Shown here piece by piece: positions 62,879 through 64,000 of a DNA stretch of 64,000 nt (its first letter is position 1; every line of letters starts with the position of its first letter). The DNA lies in NCBI GenBank assembly GCA_030737835.1, contig CM060847.1, positions 7,096,484 through 7,160,483 of the forward strand. Direction: 5' to 3'. The notes under the pieces were generated by a model. The model saw only the letters and a program-made list of their open reading frames with translations. It was not told the origin of the DNA and did not search any database. A program made the translations under genes and the position numbers. The DNA comes from Acorus gramineus. Lineage: Eukaryota > Streptophyta > Magnoliopsida > Acorales > Acoraceae.

Positions 62879-63731
62879 ATGGTCAAATTTCCCGACAACC
62901 TTGTCATCGAGGAGTATACCGGGGAAATGCCCCCTCAACCAGACCCCGAAACCCTCCTGCTCTACTCCGGCCAGGTTGAAGCTGGCATGATCACCTTCCT
63001 ATTATCTTTACTGATAATGGAATTTTTGAGCTTCTTTGGCCTACACCCCCTTCAGCTCGTCCCGAGCGCCTACCGCATCTTGATGGCAGTCACTACCCTC
63101 AATCGCGCCTGTGGTATCAACCTCGGCCTGAACGAGGTGCGGAGCTTCTATGTGCTAAAGTTCCTCATTGGAGAAGGCAGGATGTTCTACCTGGCGGAGG
63201 TCGGCCTCATGGGAGCTGATCAAAGATGCGCAAGAATTCGTTTATGATCGGCGATCCAAACACTTCAAGATCCAAGGCGCATGGGTGCCTGACGGTTGCG
63301 CGTTTCGCGTTCCGCTTCATTGGAGGGACTCACCCCTAGGATCCGATTGGTCTTTCTTCCTGGCCTCAACCGTTTTTCTCCTTTCAAGGGTGTTTTTTTT
63401 TTTTTTATAACGTTTTCTTTTTGTAGGCGACTCGTCTCTTAACGCGCGCCCCCCTCAAGAGAGCCTCCTCACAGGGGACATCGATCGTGCCCTAAGTTTC
63501 CCGGAGAGGAGCTGGAAGTCTTTATTGGGTGCCGCCCTCGTCAACCCTGGTGTTGCACCTGCTCCGACCCCTCCGCCATCTTCAAGCCGGGGTGTACGTC
63601 CAAGCGGCTCTTCCTTCTCTCACGGCGAGACGTCTGGCTCCACGTCCGGCAGTGGGGGCGCGTTAAGGAGGTCGAGTTGTCACCGCAAGGTGGCGGTTAG
63701 GTCGGCTGTGCTTTACAACCGCTCGATCTAG
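62879..63731 (+). pseudogene. Ty3/gypsy-type retrotransposon gag-like fragment, frameshifted
   Basis: The frame from ATG 62879 (122 codons) contains LHPLQLVPSAYRILMAVTT and GINLGLNEVRSFYVLK, a signature of plant putative gypsy-type transposon N-terminal proteins. The frame is lost near 63215 and continues in another (LIKDAQEFVYDRRSKHFKIQ, GAWVP, LHWRDSPLGSDWSF) to about 63410. A Pro/Ser-rich frame follows from 63525 to a stop at 63731. A TATA-like TTATATATGC lies at about 62780 and could drive it. No protease, RT or integrase is within the window; the element probably continues to the right. Confidence 0.65.
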
Positions 63732-63732
63732 A

Positions 63733-63996
63733 TTGAAGAGGAGGAAGAAGAGGAGGAGGACATTTTTCTCGGGGGGTGGTCGTCCCCTGAATCATCCAGC
63801 TCCCCCCTCTTTCATGAATCATCAAGCTCCCCCATCCGCGGCCCCTGGAGAGCAAGTCGGGGGAGAGGGAGGAGTTCGCAGAGGTGAGTCTCCCCGAGCA
63901 GAAGATCATGCCAGGCATTCCTGGGATTTTTGGAGGGGCCCGAAGAGAGCCAAGAGTGGCCGCTCCAGTTCCTCCTTCTCCAGCGAGGGCGCCTGA
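63733..63996 (+). other. Low-complexity GC-rich frame at right edge
   Basis: An 87-codon open frame rich in Arg, Lys, Pro, Ser and Gly lies just below the gag fragment stop. It may be the continuation of the same retroelement in another frame. I see no recognisable domain and do not call a gene. Confidence 0.25.
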
Positions 63997-64000
63997 TCGG

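Noticed and set aside
63390..63426. A 37-nt GT-AG intron in the gag-like fragment
   Set aside because: It is shorter than plant introns normally are, and the frame is already disrupted upstream.
1..64000. CRISPR arrays, operons, ribosome binding sites, tRNA or rRNA genes
   Set aside because: This is plant nuclear DNA; no regular spacer-repeat array was seen, and the only tRNA-like sequences are SINE or primer-site remnants.

Overview
This is nuclear DNA of a flowering plant. The genes are long, AT-rich and intron-dense with GT-AG splice sites. They encode plant-type midasin, PIG-V, a probable plastid protein and HUB2/BRE1, and introns carry plant TE families plus a plastid-derived fragment. 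I cannot name the species. All exon boundaries were read by eye from splice signals, reading phase and remembered family homology; allow 1-3 nt error each.

Layout. (1) 1-35,382, minus strand: most of a midasin gene (MDN1/REA1), the giant dynein-like AAA+ ATPase of 60S ribosome assembly. I trace about 64 exons encoding about 4,130 residues: N-terminal domain, six AAA+ modules and most of the long linker. The acidic region and C-terminal MIDAS domain lie beyond the left edge. Its promoter carries telo-box motifs typical of plant ribosome-biogenesis genes. (2) 37,078-41,598, plus strand: a complete eight-exon PIG-V gene (GPI mannosyltransferase 2, 502 aa), divergent from MDN1. (3) 42,722-44,997, minus strand: a complete four-exon gene for a 241-aa protein with a transit-peptide-like N-terminus, which I do not recognise; it is convergent with PIG-V. 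(4) 47,610-60,607, minus strand: a complete 19-exon HUB2-type histone H2B E3 ubiquitin ligase (about 899 aa, C-terminal RING), with a 5.4-kb first intron. (5) 60.6-64.0 kb: a gene-poor, repeat-derived end with a decayed plastid atpA insertion, LTR-like promoter DNA and a frameshifted Ty3/gypsy-type gag fragment that becomes GC-rich.

The genes are ordinary housekeeping loci acting in different pathways (ribosome assembly, GPI anchors, chromatin); nothing suggests they form one system. The interest is in non-coding structure: two GC-AG introns in MDN1, related TE copies within introns (a hAT-like pair, a small MITE pair, LINE tails), a LINE tail and a tRNA-derived SINE each with a clear target-site duplication, a striking GC-rich hairpin at 47,051-47,090, tandem duplications, and the plastid atpA relic. 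I see no CRISPR, tRNA/rRNA gene or convincing novel system.
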